From positions 1 to 23,708 of the forward strand of contig JAISHJ010000011.1 of NCBI GenBank assembly GCA_031262625.1: a stretch of DNA of 23,708 nucleotides, written 5' to 3'. Of the stretch, positions 9,156-17,194 are shown one piece after another. The stretch is from Ruminococcus sp. GTDB taxonomy: Bacteria > Bacillota > Clostridia > Oscillospirales > Ruminococcaceae. Positions within the stretch are counted from its first letter, which is position 1. Each line of letters starts with the position of its first letter. The notes beneath the pieces were generated by a model. The model was not told the DNA's origin. It saw only the letters and a list, made by a program, of their open reading frames with translations, and searched no databases. Made by a program: the position numbers and the translations under genes.

Positions 9156-10247
9156 ATGGCGAATTTTACCCTTGAAGACGACGATTTTATAAGTGAGATA
9201 AATATAAAGGTAATCGGTGTTGGCGGCGGCGGCGGAAATGCTCTCAACAAGATGGTTGAAGAAGGCATTAAGGACGTGCAGTTTATCGCCGTAAATACTG
9301 ACGTCAGAGCACTGAAAAATTCCCGTGCGGATGTTCGTGTTCAGATCGGACAAAAACTCACAAAGGGGCGCGGCGCGGGGAACAAACCGAATGTCGGCGC
9401 TGAGTCTGCTGTGGAAAACCATGATGAACTCGTTGATGCTATCCGCGGGGCGAATATGGTTTTCGTGTCTGCCGGAATGGGCGGCGGTACCGGCACAGGG
9501 GCTGCTCCTGTGGTGGCGCAGATTGCCAAAGATATGGATATTTTGACAGTCGCAGTGGTTACGAAGCCTTTCGATTTTGAACAGAAGGCAAAGATGGACC
9601 AAGCCGAAAAAGGCATTGCAGAACTTCGCAAACACGTTGACTCCTTAGTGGTTATACCTAACCAGAAACTCCTTTCAACTATGGAAAAGCCTCCTACGAT
9701 GATGGACTCCTTCAAGATGGCTGATGATATACTAAAAACAGGCGTTAAGTCGATTGCGGAACTTATTACCCGCGACGGACTCATTAACGTAGACTTCGCC
9801 GACGTTGAAACGACGATGAAGAATGCGGGAATTGCCCACATGGCTGTAGGTCACGGTTCCGGCAAGGACAAGGCTAACGAAGCCGCAAACGCTGTTATTA
9901 CAAGCCCGCTCCTTGAAACTTCGATTAAGGGTGCAAAACGTCTCCTCGTTAACATAGTAATGTCTCCCGACACGCTCTCAACCGATGTTGAAGCAGTTGC
10001 GAACGCTATTTCCGGTGCGGCTGACGATACAGTTCAGACCATATTCGGTTCTGCCTTTGACGAAAACTTAAAGGATGAAATGCTCGTAACCGCAATCGCC
10101 TGCGAATTCCCCGAGTATGATGAAGAATCGACCGGCGTAACTAAAATTGACACCGAGACAATTGAACTCCACGAAAGACCTGCAACCGAAACCGCTACCG
10201 ATTACATGGAAGATTTTAAGGACCTGCTGGGAATGTTCAGCAAGTAA
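9156..10247 (+). CDS. ftsZ: Cell division GTPase FtsZ
   Basis: FtsZ is the tubulin-like GTPase that forms the Z ring. I place the start at ATG 9156 (363 aa): GGAGG at 9142-9146 is well spaced from it, whereas the in-frame TTG at 9138 lies on that Shine-Dalgarno. Visible features are the N-terminal GVGGGGGNALN loop, the tubulin signature GGGTGTGAAP with G109-G115, and the T7-loop region following NVDFADVE. The C-terminal linker is short, about 35 residues, and the chain ends in EDFKDLLGMFSK. The usual C-terminal peptide with I/V-P-x-F-I/L-R, which binds FtsA and other partners, is not evident. ftsA is also not in this cluster. A terminator follows. Confidence 0.96.
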   Translation: MANFTLEDDDFISEINIKVIGVGGGGGNALNKMVEEGIKDVQFIAVNTDVRALKNSRADVRVQIGQKLTKGRGAGNKPNVGAESAVENHDELVDAIRGANMVFVSAGMGGGTGTGAAPVVAQIAKDMDILTVAVVTKPFDFEQKAKMDQAEKGIAELRKHVDSLVVIPNQKLLSTMEKPPTMMDSFKMADDILKTGVKSIAELITRDGLINVDFADVETTMKNAGIAHMAVGHGSGKDKANEAANAVITSPLLETSIKGAKRLLVNIVMSPDTLSTDVEAVANAISGAADDTVQTIFGSAFDENLKDEMLVTAIACEFPEYDEESTGVTKIDTETIELHERPATETATDYMEDFKDLLGMFSK

Positions 10248-10257
10248 ATCTGCTCTG

Positions 10258-10312
10258 ACAAACCGTCGTAAGGTTTGTTACGGCGATATATTAAATGCAA
10301 ATCGCCGTTGAT
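10258..10312 (+). other. Two small hairpins after ftsZ
   Basis: CAAACC/GGTTTG, then ACGGCGAT/ATCGCCGT around an A/T loop, lie between the ftsZ stop and the main terminator. They could form 3'-end mRNA structure; no gene is seen. Confidence 0.35.
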
Positions 10313-10332
10313 TCGATATAATATACATATTA

Positions 10333-10361
10333 AACGCCGTCCGAAGTGGGCGGCGTTTTTT
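10333..10361 (+). terminator. Rho-independent terminator after ftsZ
   Basis: The stem AACGCCGTCC / GGGCGGCGTT (10 bp, one G-U) has a 5-nt loop GAAGT and is followed by seven T. It ends the dcw transcript. It lies between converging genes; on the minus strand the tail is only TTTAAT, so it may act weakly for the 5'-nucleotidase operon too. Confidence 0.85.
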
Positions 10362-10365
10362 AGCT

Positions 10366-12024
10366 TTAATCGGTTTTCTTTCCGAGAGTCATAAACAGTG
10401 TTATTATAGCTACTGTTGCTACTATCGAAATAATCATAAGCGGTACTGCTCCGGCAAAACTGTTTACTTCTCCGCCGGGGATAATACGAATTCTGTTCTG
10501 CGGTTCTGATAAGGAATTCTCCGTTTGGTTTAAATATTCTGCGAAAACCGCGGCAATGTCGCCGTTGCCCACGGCTCTTGCATTATTAAAAGGTTCGATA
10601 AGCATATCGTAATTGTCGCCGCCTAATGCTAAAAAGTCGAAGGTTGCTACGCTGTAGTAAGCTTCTTCGTCAAGAGGATCGCCGTTAACGGTTACCGATA
10701 AAAGCCGCTCGCCCTCCGGCTTTTCGGGGTCAAATGCATATGAAAGCCCCGAAACCTGCATAAATCCGCCGTCTTCCTGCCCGTACAGGCTCGCGCTGTA
10801 CTGTAAAACCTCACGAATAACGCTGCCCTTAACATCGGCAACATAGATTAAATTTGAATACGGCAAAACATTTGAGATAATTCCGACAGTAACCTTTCCC
10901 GCAAAGATAGGTCCGCGTATGTTCCCGGCGTTACAGAAGGCAATATCGCTGTTTGCCGCCCATCTCATTGAATCGGCAACCATATCGGCAATTACGCTCT
11001 CTCCCGAGCGAATAGTTTCCTTTTCATAATCGGTGAGAGTAACGTTGCTGATTGCAACCACATTTTTTGAGAGCATATCGGCGTTTTCGTTGCAGGCGGC
11101 TAAAATCTCAGCTGTTTTTGCATCGGGCGTAACCGAAAGGGTTGCGGATTTAGAGATAATCGACGTTTTAACAGTTAATTTTCCGCTTTCGTCTTTATAA
11201 ATCTCAGCCATTCCTATATCTTCGCCCTGTTCCCCCGCGATAGAAATAGGTATCATGCCCGGGGTTACCGTTGCAGTGCCTTCGTCATAAATATCGCCGT
11301 CAATTATTACGTCAATTCCTTCTGAACCGTTTGCTATTTCGTATATATTACTTGAATGAACTGTATTATCACTGTCCGCCGTTCCTATATGTGAGAGAAG
11401 GACAACTATATCTGCGCCCTGTTCGCGAAGAGCAGCGGCGGTTTTTGTTGCGTATTCCTTAAGTACTTCCATCGTTCCGAATTCAAGTTCAAAACCGCCG
11501 GTGGATTTATGCTTTGCCGCCGGAGTAGTTATCCCGAAAACACCTATTGTAATACCGCCGCGTTCTATTAGAGCACTCGATACAAGCGGCGAACGCCCTT
11601 TTGCCGCGGATTCTTGAATTAACAGCGGAAAATTCGCCTTTCCCGCAAGTTCTCGTGTACGCTCCACGCCGTAGTCAAGGTCGTGGTTGCCGACTGCCAT
11701 TGCATCATACCCCATGGTATTCATAATATCAACGGCATTTTCGCCCCTGTCTATATTTACGAGAAAACTGCCCTGAAAAGCATCGCCCGTATCGAAAAAG
11801 AATGTCGCGGGGAGTTTTTCTCGCTGCTCCTTAACTACTGAGGAGATAACATCAGCACTTATAGTCGTATCAGAAGGGTTCAAAAAGCCCTCGGTTTCTC
11901 CGGTGTGCATAATTACCGCAATCGGCGTACTTTCAGCAGTAACAGGAAAAGCACCGGTAAAACCGAAACCGAATGTTAATAAAAGCATGCAAAGGGCAGC
12001 AGTAATCTTTTTTTTCATATTCAT
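10366..12024 (-). CDS. Membrane-anchored 5'-nucleotidase/UshA-family metallophosphoesterase with altered metal motif
   Basis: This is a 552-aa exported protein. A signal peptide (about 1-31, ending near VTAES) is followed by a metallophosphatase domain with FDTGDAFQGS, AVGNHDLDYG and LSHIGT. A 5'-nucleotidase C-terminal domain (about 320-490) has NAGNIRG (family usually N-x-G-G-I-R). A membrane segment near 525-545 ends in KKTD, placing the enzyme outside the cell, tethered. The first metal motif, normally H-T-N-D-x-H-G, reads HTGETEG, so the expected Asp and His ligands are both Glu. That makes the reaction uncertain; nucleotide, sugar-nucleotide or cyclic-nucleotide hydrolysis are family options. 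ATG follows the kinase stop by 4 nt; ATG at 12018 is an alternative start. Translational coupling to the sensor kinase is likely. Confidence 0.88.
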   Translation of the reverse strand: MNMKKKITAALCMLLLTFGFGFTGAFPVTAESTPIAVIMHTGETEGFLNPSDTTISADVISSVVKEQREKLPATFFFDTGDAFQGSFLVNIDRGENAVDIMNTMGYDAMAVGNHDLDYGVERTRELAGKANFPLLIQESAAKGRSPLVSSALIERGGITIGVFGITTPAAKHKSTGGFELEFGTMEVLKEYATKTAAALREQGADIVVLLSHIGTADSDNTVHSSNIYEIANGSEGIDVIIDGDIYDEGTATVTPGMIPISIAGEQGEDIGMAEIYKDESGKLTVKTSIISKSATLSVTPDAKTAEILAACNENADMLSKNVVAISNVTLTDYEKETIRSGESVIADMVADSMRWAANSDIAFCNAGNIRGPIFAGKVTVGIISNVLPYSNLIYVADVKGSVIREVLQYSASLYGQEDGGFMQVSGLSYAFDPEKPEGERLLSVTVNGDPLDEEAYYSVATFDFLALGGDNYDMLIEPFNNARAVGNGDIAAVFAEYLNQTENSLSEPQNRIRIIPGGEVNSFAGAVPLMIISIVATVAIITLFMTLGKKTD

Positions 12025-12028
12025 TCCA

Positions 12029-14197
12029 TCACGTTAGCCATTTTTTCAGTACTCCAAAAAGGTCTTTTAGTTCAATCGGTTTTGACACAAAATCATTCAT
12101 ACCTTTTTGAATAAACATTTCCTTAACGCCTGAAACTGCATTCGCCGTAAGGGCTATAATCGGAACATCGCGATACCCGTCAAGCGCGCGGATTTCGGCA
12201 GTAGTTTCGATTCCGTCCATCTCCGGCATCATGTGGTCCATTAAGATAAGGTCGTATGTCTTAAGCTTACATTTGTCGATAGCTTCCGGTCCGGAAAGTG
12301 CCGTGTCAGCTTTTATTCCCCCAAGGGTTAAAAGTTCCGCCGCAATCTCAACATTAATTTCAAGGTCGTCAACGATAAGAACCTTAGCATTAGGTGCGTA
12401 GAAATTCATGTCAGTTTCGACAGTTTCAGCCTTCTTTATATTTGCCAGCATATCTGCGGATGGCGTATCGAGAGTTATTATCGCTGTAAAGGTACTTCCC
12501 TTGCCGTATACGCTTTCGACAGTTATTCCGCCGCCCATTGCAGTACAAAGGCTTCGGGTTATCGCAAGCCCCAGTCCTGTTCCTTCAATACCCGCGTTCT
12601 TTTTAGAGTCAAACTGATTGAAAGAACCGAAAAGTCTCGGGATATTCTTCTCCTCAATGCCTATACCGGTATCGGAAACCGACATCTTAAGGGTAAGTTC
12701 ATCATCCCATAATTTCTCACAGTCAATCGCAAGAGTTACGCTCCCCTCGCGTGTATACTTAACCGCATTGGTAAGCAGATTAAGCAGTATCTGCCGCACC
12801 CGCGATTCATCTCCTATTAAAATTTCGGGAATTTCATGAGAAATATTCTTCTTAAAGACGAGTGACTTCGATTCGGCGCGGCTGTCAATTATACTTAAGA
12901 CATCGGAAAGGGTATCGCGGAATGAAAACGGTGCGCTTATTATTTCAAGCTTCCCCGATTCAATTTTTGAAAAGTCTAAAATGTCATTAATTATCGAGAG
13001 GAGCCCGTTAGCCGCTCTCCGCAGTTTTGTTATGTAATCCCTTGCGGCATCAGAGATATTTTCCCTCCCCGCAAGTTCGGTCATACCGATTATTGCATTC
13101 ATCGGCGTACGTATTTCGTGGCTCATTTTTGCAAGAAAACTGCTCTTTTCAACATTTGCCGCTTCTGCTCTGCGGTTAGCTTCTAAGAGTTCGGAATTTC
13201 GCTTCTCAATCTCGTTGCCGATATGGGTTACAACAACATTCGTCAGAATTAAAACGATGCCGATTAAAGCAAGCATTGTAAAGAAAACTGCTGTGAAGGT
13301 ATTGTCAAAGAGGGTTGAGAAATTAAGCGGATATTTTACCGTAATAAACCAGTCAAGGTCGGGAATATATTCGATATGATAAATTACCGCATTTTCCGCG
13401 AAGTTTACAAAAACATTGCCGTCAAGGTCCATAGAAACGGCTCTGCGGAGGATATTTGTTCCGGGGATATTCTCTAAGTCGGTTACATTAACCTTTTCAG
13501 CAACATTTTGAAGATTCCTCGACACGGTAAGTTCCCCGGTACGATTGAACATTATAAGTTCGGAATCTTCCGGAATATTTTCGTAAAGTTCATCAATAAA
13601 TCTCGAAAGGTCAACACCTGTCCCAAGCATCCCGATAGGTTCTGCGGTTTCGTGAAAGCTGTTTACGGAATATACGGGAGCGTTTATCCAAAGCCCTAAT
13701 ATACCGAGTTCCGGGTTGAAATTTACGTTGAACCAGTATAGGTCGGTGTTATAAAGCGTACGGTTATACCAGTAATTTTCGGGCTTCGAGGGGTCTACTA
13801 CATAAGGCGCGGCATAGGATGAATAGAATATCTTATCGACATCATTACACCAAAAAACAAGCTTATCTCCGCCGTAATCTCCTCTGTAACTGTCAAACTC
13901 GCGGAAAGCCGCCGTACGTGTCTCCTCATCCGCAGGATTTGTAAAATATTCCTGTATAATCGGCATATTGCTAAGCTTAGTACTAAGCACAAGTTCATTG
14001 CTCATAAGTTCCGATATACGAAGTTTTGAATTTTCCGCCGCAGATTCCGTCAGTCTGCTGATGTTATCATAACTCATTTTCAGGCTGATTACAAAGAATG
14101 TTACTATTCCCACGAAAAATATCACGGAAAAAAGCACGCCCGTAAATAGGCGAAATTGATTCCCGATTGACTTTTCGCTGTTAATATTTAGCGGCAT
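12029..14197 (-). CDS. Hybrid sensor histidine kinase with extracytoplasmic Cache-like sensor and C-terminal receiver
   Basis: The 722-aa membrane kinase is ordered as follows: membrane segment at about 17-39; an extracytoplasmic sensor of about 260 residues that looks Cache-like; membrane segment at about 302-324; a coiled segment; HisKA with the phospho-accepting H360 in KMSHEIRTPMNAI; HATPase with N box LLNLLTNAVKYT, G1 SDTGIGIEE and G2 GTGLGLAI; and a receiver domain with acidic pair D610-D611 and phospho-acceptor D654 in LMDHMMPEMDG. It has no output domain and no separate response regulator nearby, so phosphate must pass to a partner encoded elsewhere. AAGGTG lies 10 nt before the ATG. 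The 5'-nucleotidase-like gene is co-transcribed, so the sensed ligand may relate to what that enzyme releases (inference). Confidence 0.93.
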   Translation of the reverse strand: MPLNINSEKSIGNQFRLFTGVLFSVIFFVGIVTFFVISLKMSYDNISRLTESAAENSKLRISELMSNELVLSTKLSNMPIIQEYFTNPADEETRTAAFREFDSYRGDYGGDKLVFWCNDVDKIFYSSYAAPYVVDPSKPENYWYNRTLYNTDLYWFNVNFNPELGILGLWINAPVYSVNSFHETAEPIGMLGTGVDLSRFIDELYENIPEDSELIMFNRTGELTVSRNLQNVAEKVNVTDLENIPGTNILRRAVSMDLDGNVFVNFAENAVIYHIEYIPDLDWFITVKYPLNFSTLFDNTFTAVFFTMLALIGIVLILTNVVVTHIGNEIEKRNSELLEANRRAEAANVEKSSFLAKMSHEIRTPMNAIIGMTELAGRENISDAARDYITKLRRAANGLLSIINDILDFSKIESGKLEIISAPFSFRDTLSDVLSIIDSRAESKSLVFKKNISHEIPEILIGDESRVRQILLNLLTNAVKYTREGSVTLAIDCEKLWDDELTLKMSVSDTGIGIEEKNIPRLFGSFNQFDSKKNAGIEGTGLGLAITRSLCTAMGGGITVESVYGKGSTFTAIITLDTPSADMLANIKKAETVETDMNFYAPNAKVLIVDDLEINVEIAAELLTLGGIKADTALSGPEAIDKCKLKTYDLILMDHMMPEMDGIETTAEIRALDGYRDVPIIALTANAVSGVKEMFIQKGMNDFVSKPIELKDLFGVLKKWLT

Positions 14198-14253
14198 ATC
14201 TATAACACCTTAGATTAATAATCCTCTGTTTTACAAAAACTTTTTCATATTAC

Positions 14254-14282
14254 ATTATAACATATCCCTCTGCAAAAGTCAA
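14254..14282 (-). promoter_or_regulatory. Promoter for the kinase/5'-nucleotidase operon
   Basis: On the minus strand TTGACT (14282-14277), a 17-bp spacer and TATAAT (14259-14254), with TG one base upstream of the -10 (extended -10). The leader would be about 50 nt. Confidence 0.8.
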
Positions 14283-14327
14283 GCATTGCACGAAATTTCA
14301 TTTTTTTAATTATTCATAAAAAAAGTG

Positions 14328-14356
14328 TTGCAATTTTGCGGAGAAAATGCTATAAT
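14328..14356 (+). promoter_or_regulatory. Promoter for pfkB
   Basis: TTGCAA (14328-14333), 17-bp spacer, TATAAT (14351-14356), preceded by an A-rich run. It diverges from the kinase promoter 46 bp away, so the two could share control. Confidence 0.8.
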
Positions 14357-14397
14357 GATGATAGGTATTTATTTTGTCAGGAAAAAGGAGGGGTTTT

Positions 14398-15357
14398 GTG
14401 CCCGAAATTGTTACATTCGGCGAAGCAGTCGTCGATTTTACATATGATGAACAAAGCGGCGGAGTTTTTTATAAACAAAACCCCGGCGGAAGCCCCGCTA
14501 ATATCGCCGCTGCCGCGAAACTTTTGGGAATTAAGTCTGCTTTTATAGGGAAAATCGGGATGGGTATCTTCGGCAACTATATCTATGACACCCTCTCGTC
14601 CCTCGGTATAGATACGTCAGGTATAGTCCGCGATAAAGAGCTTTTTACCGCTCTCGCATTTATACAAAATTCACCTTCCGGCAAGCGCGAATTTACATTT
14701 TACCGCAACAACACCGCCGACATGAATCTTCGCTTTTCGGAAGTTAATCTCCATCTTATTGATGTATGCAAGATCATCCATTTCGGCGCACTCCTCCTTG
14801 AAAGCGAACCGTCGCGAAGTGCTGTTACTAACGCTGTTGAATACGCTAAGGAAAAGGGTAAAATAATATCCTACGCGCTTAACTACCGCGAGTCACTCTG
14901 GTACGATACCGACAGCGCCGCCGCCGCTATGCGGAGCGTTCTTTCATACGTTGATATACTAAAAGTCTCCGAAGACGAATTGGAGCTTATTTCCGACAGC
15001 AGTAACCTTCTGCCTTCTATATATAAGCTTATGAAATACGGGATGAAGGCAATTATCGTCACACAGGGCGCAAAAGGCTGTGTTATTGCTACTCCCAAAG
15101 GCATACGGGAAATCCGCTCTTATAAAACAAATATAGTTGACACGCTTGGCTCAGGCGACAGCTTTATGGGAGCGTTCCTCTCACGCATAGCTTCGCTTCC
15201 GGAGGCACTGCTTGAGACCGACCTCTCCGCGCTATCTGATTTCGCCGCTTACGCCAACGCCGCAGGCGCTGTCTGCGCTTCAAGAGTAGGTGCTATCCCC
15301 GCAATGCCCTCCGACAGCGAAATATTAGCTTGTATGCGTGATAATCCGTTGCTTTAA
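14398..15357 (+). CDS. PfkB-family carbohydrate kinase, probably a fructokinase
   Basis: This is a cytoplasmic 319-aa sugar kinase of the ribokinase/PfkB fold. Visible are FGEAVVDF at the N-terminus, GGSPANIAAAAKLLG (PfkB signature 1), NYRESLW (as in fructokinases, NYRxxLW), and DTLGSGDSF at 248-256 with D254 as the expected catalytic base. The start is GTG 14398, with AAGGAGGGG (14385-14393) just before it; the in-frame TTG at 14374 lies upstream of that site and is rejected. fapA follows in the same direction with no terminator seen between. Fructose is the best substrate guess from NYRESLW; related sugars cannot be excluded. Confidence 0.92.
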   Translation: MPEIVTFGEAVVDFTYDEQSGGVFYKQNPGGSPANIAAAAKLLGIKSAFIGKIGMGIFGNYIYDTLSSLGIDTSGIVRDKELFTALAFIQNSPSGKREFTFYRNNTADMNLRFSEVNLHLIDVCKIIHFGALLLESEPSRSAVTNAVEYAKEKGKIISYALNYRESLWYDTDSAAAAMRSVLSYVDILKVSEDELELISDSSNLLPSIYKLMKYGMKAIIVTQGAKGCVIATPKGIREIRSYKTNIVDTLGSGDSFMGAFLSRIASLPEALLETDLSALSDFAAYANAAGAVCASRVGAIPAMPSDSEILACMRDNPLL

Positions 15358-15389
15358 CAGTTAAAATTCTGACTTTTATTAAATAAATT

Positions 15390-15442
15390 TGGCTGTAAGT
15401 CACCTTGCAGTCAGGGCGGAGTTAATACTGCCGTCCCGGGAG
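15390..15442 (+). promoter_or_regulatory. Structured leader before fapA (two hairpins)
   Basis: CTGTAAG/CTTGCAG (7 bp, one G-U, TCAC loop) is followed by GGGCGG/CCGTCCC (one bulge) around an A/T-rich loop. The second hairpin's 3' arm lies directly against the GGGAG ribosome-binding site, so folding could affect fapA translation. I do not recognise a riboswitch class. Confidence 0.35.
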
Positions 15443-15449
15443 TGTGAAT

Positions 15450-16853
15450 ATGGCTGAACAAGTTCAAAACAAGCCGGAAGATTGTGTCGTAACTGTTGAT
15501 ATTAACAACAATAACTCAGTCGCCGCAATGAATATTACCCCGCCGAAATTCGGCGGCGCTGACCTGAGTATAGAGCTTATTAAAAAAGCTTTGGCAGATG
15601 CCGGCGTTACATACGGTATTAAGGAGGATGCTCTTACAGCTGCCGTGAAAAACAGCAGCTTCAATACCGATATAGTTGTCGCTTCGTGGACTCCTGCCGA
15701 AAACGGAATTGACGGCACAATAAAATGGAAATTTGACCGCGAAACAAGCGGTACTCCTATCGAAGACGAAAGCGGCAACGTTGACTACAAAAATCTCGGT
15801 ACTGTCCGCAATATCTATAAAAATACTGTTCTCGCCGATATTACTCTCCCCACCGACGGTACTCCCGGTACTGACGTTCGCGGCAATACTCTTGTCCCCA
15901 AGCCCGGAAAAAAAGCTTCCTACACCGTCGGTACAAATACCGCCCTCTCCGAAGACGGAAAACGCATAACCGCTGCCGCCGACGGCGCTCTCGTCTATAA
16001 AAGCAATACCTTCCAAATTGAGCACGAAGTAGTTATTAAAACAAACATCGACTTCGCTACCGGCAATATTGACTTTATCGGCGATGTTGTCGTTAACGGC
16101 GACATTATGGAAGGCTTCAAGGTAAGTTCCATGAACGGCAACGTCCTTATAAAAGGTGGCGTTTACGGCGGCGAAATTAAAGCCGCGAAAAATATTACTA
16201 TCAAAAAAGGCGCTAACCACTCGAAAGTCGAATGCGGCGGCGACTTCATAGTAATGTTCTGCGAATACTCCGATATTAAATGTGAAGGTAACCTCGAAGC
16301 AACCAATCTCATTATCTGCAACGTCTACTGCGGCGGTAAACTCAAAATTAAAGGTAAGTCCGGAGGTCTCGTCGGCGGCCGCTACACGATAATGGACGAA
16401 GTAGAAGTCGAAAATATCGGCTCCTCCCACTACCCCGTCACCGAAGTTACCCTCGGTAACAACGCCGTCCTCACCAACGAAAAATCTGAACTAATGAAAA
16501 CAATCGAAAAACGTAACCAAGAAATCCACGACCTTACCCTCATCGTCGATTACCTCAACGATAAGAAAAAACGTGACATGAAACCCCTCCCCGCCGATAA
16601 AGAGGAAATCCTCGGCAACGCCGTTCGTACCCGCCTCATTAAATCTCGCGATATTCAAACAATGAATAAACGTATCACCGAAATAGACGAAATCCTCCTC
16701 AATAAACAAAACCTCCGCATAAACTGCAAAGGTACCGTCTACCCCAAAACTAAAATCGTCATCAATACCTCCCGCTACGAAGTCTCCAACGAATGGACCC
16801 ACTGCTCAGTCTTCGTAAACGACCAAGGCGAAATCACCTTCGGACAACTATAG
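15450..16853 (+). CDS. fapA: FapA / DUF342-family protein
   Basis: This is a 467-aa cytoplasmic protein of the FapA (DUF342) family. The N-terminal domain (about 1-190) is followed by a repetitive beta-helix-like section at about 200-320, rich in G-D/N-I/V-x-G steps such as GDVVVNGDIMEGFKV and GGVYGGEIKAAKNITI. A charged helical, probably coiled-coil stretch lies at about 340-425, with a short beta C-terminus. Vibrio FapA acts in polar flagellar assembly; in Clostridia the role is not settled, and no flagellar operon is here. The start is ATG 15450, spaced 7 nt from GGGAG; the GTG six bases earlier is less well placed. Codons in the last third end in C strikingly often. A large hairpin follows the stop. 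Confidence 0.85.
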   Translation: MAEQVQNKPEDCVVTVDINNNNSVAAMNITPPKFGGADLSIELIKKALADAGVTYGIKEDALTAAVKNSSFNTDIVVASWTPAENGIDGTIKWKFDRETSGTPIEDESGNVDYKNLGTVRNIYKNTVLADITLPTDGTPGTDVRGNTLVPKPGKKASYTVGTNTALSEDGKRITAAADGALVYKSNTFQIEHEVVIKTNIDFATGNIDFIGDVVVNGDIMEGFKVSSMNGNVLIKGGVYGGEIKAAKNITIKKGANHSKVECGGDFIVMFCEYSDIKCEGNLEATNLIICNVYCGGKLKIKGKSGGLVGGRYTIMDEVEVENIGSSHYPVTEVTLGNNAVLTNEKSELMKTIEKRNQEIHDLTLIVDYLNDKKKRDMKPLPADKEEILGNAVRTRLIKSRDIQTMNKRITEIDEILLNKQNLRINCKGTVYPKTKIVINTSRYEVSNEWTHCSVFVNDQGEITFGQL

Positions 16854-16869
16854 GCGGGTACGGGGATGA

Positions 16870-17090
16870 TACGCTGGGGGGAGAGGAGCAGTGACCTGCC
16901 CCTCTCCCCCCCAGACCCCCCCTCTCCCGGACTTTAAACATTTTTCTTGGTTCTTGCTTTGGTGAAATGCTTTTCCGTTTACAACGAGCGTTCTTTCGTG
17001 GTTTTGCGCTTTGGCGAAAAGCTTCTCCGTTTCGCTAAAACTACATGGCAATGTTTGGCGAAATGCTCTGCCATTCTATAAAAAACCTTC
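16870..17090 (+). repeat. Modular intergenic repeat, copy 2
   Basis: The element starts about 20 nt after the fapA stop. It begins TACGCTGGGGGGAGAGGAG and forms a long hairpin (16875-16913). The block CTCTCCCGGACTTTAAAC follows, then three degenerate tandem units whose cores (GGTGAAATGC, GGCGAAAAGC, GGCGAAATGC) begin at 16961, 17013 and 17057 (spacing 52 and 44 bp). The same order appears inverted at 19005-19225, and in part at 1-205. No open frame with a ribosome-binding site lies in it. Confidence 0.85.
16875..16913 (+). terminator. G/C-rich hairpin after fapA, part of repeat copy 2
   Basis: TGGGGGGAGAGGAGCAG pairs with CTGCCCCTCTCCCCCCCA (one mismatch) around a TGAC loop, about 17 bp. There is no T-tract, so it would act as an RNA 3'-end block or stabiliser rather than a textbook intrinsic terminator. 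Confidence 0.5.
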
Positions 17091-17118
17091 TGTTTCGCGT
17101 AATATTCTACCGTTCGCG

Positions 17119-17147
17119 AAATTTTTTTGAATTTTTCAAAAAAATTT
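17119..17147. repeat. Perfect 13-bp A/T inverted repeat upstream of the tRNA promoter
   Basis: AAATTTTTTTGAA and TTCAAAAAAATTT are separated by TTT, ending 11 bp before the -35 box. The A/T tracts lie where an UP element would contact RNA polymerase alpha subunits, which suits a strong stable-RNA promoter. Confidence 0.6.
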
Positions 17148-17158
17148 TTAAAAAACAC

Positions 17159-17187
17159 TTGACAAGCCTATTTTTATGTGGTATAAT
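17159..17187 (+). promoter_or_regulatory. Consensus promoter of the tRNA operon
   Basis: TTGACA (17159-17164), 17-bp spacer, TATAAT (17182-17187): a full consensus match. Transcription should start near 17194, about 44 nt before tRNA-Val. Confidence 0.92.
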
Positions 17188-17194
17188 TATTTAC

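Noticed and set aside
14374..14397. TTG start for the PfkB kinase
   Set aside because: It precedes AAGGAGGGG, so the site would be within the coding region; GTG 14398 is correctly placed.
15390..15449. Cyclic-di-GMP riboswitch before fapA
   Set aside because: Two hairpins are present but the conserved cores of known c-di-GMP classes are not seen.
15516..16430. 304-codon antisense frame in fapA
   Set aside because: It is a mirror of fapA's codon bias and Gly/Asn-rich repeats, with no ribosome-binding site and no sensible protein composition. fapA itself has clear family features.
16961..17090. CRISPR or phage-type array in repeat copy 2
   Set aside because: The units are diverged throughout and their period varies from 44 to 52 bp; they belong to the modular element.
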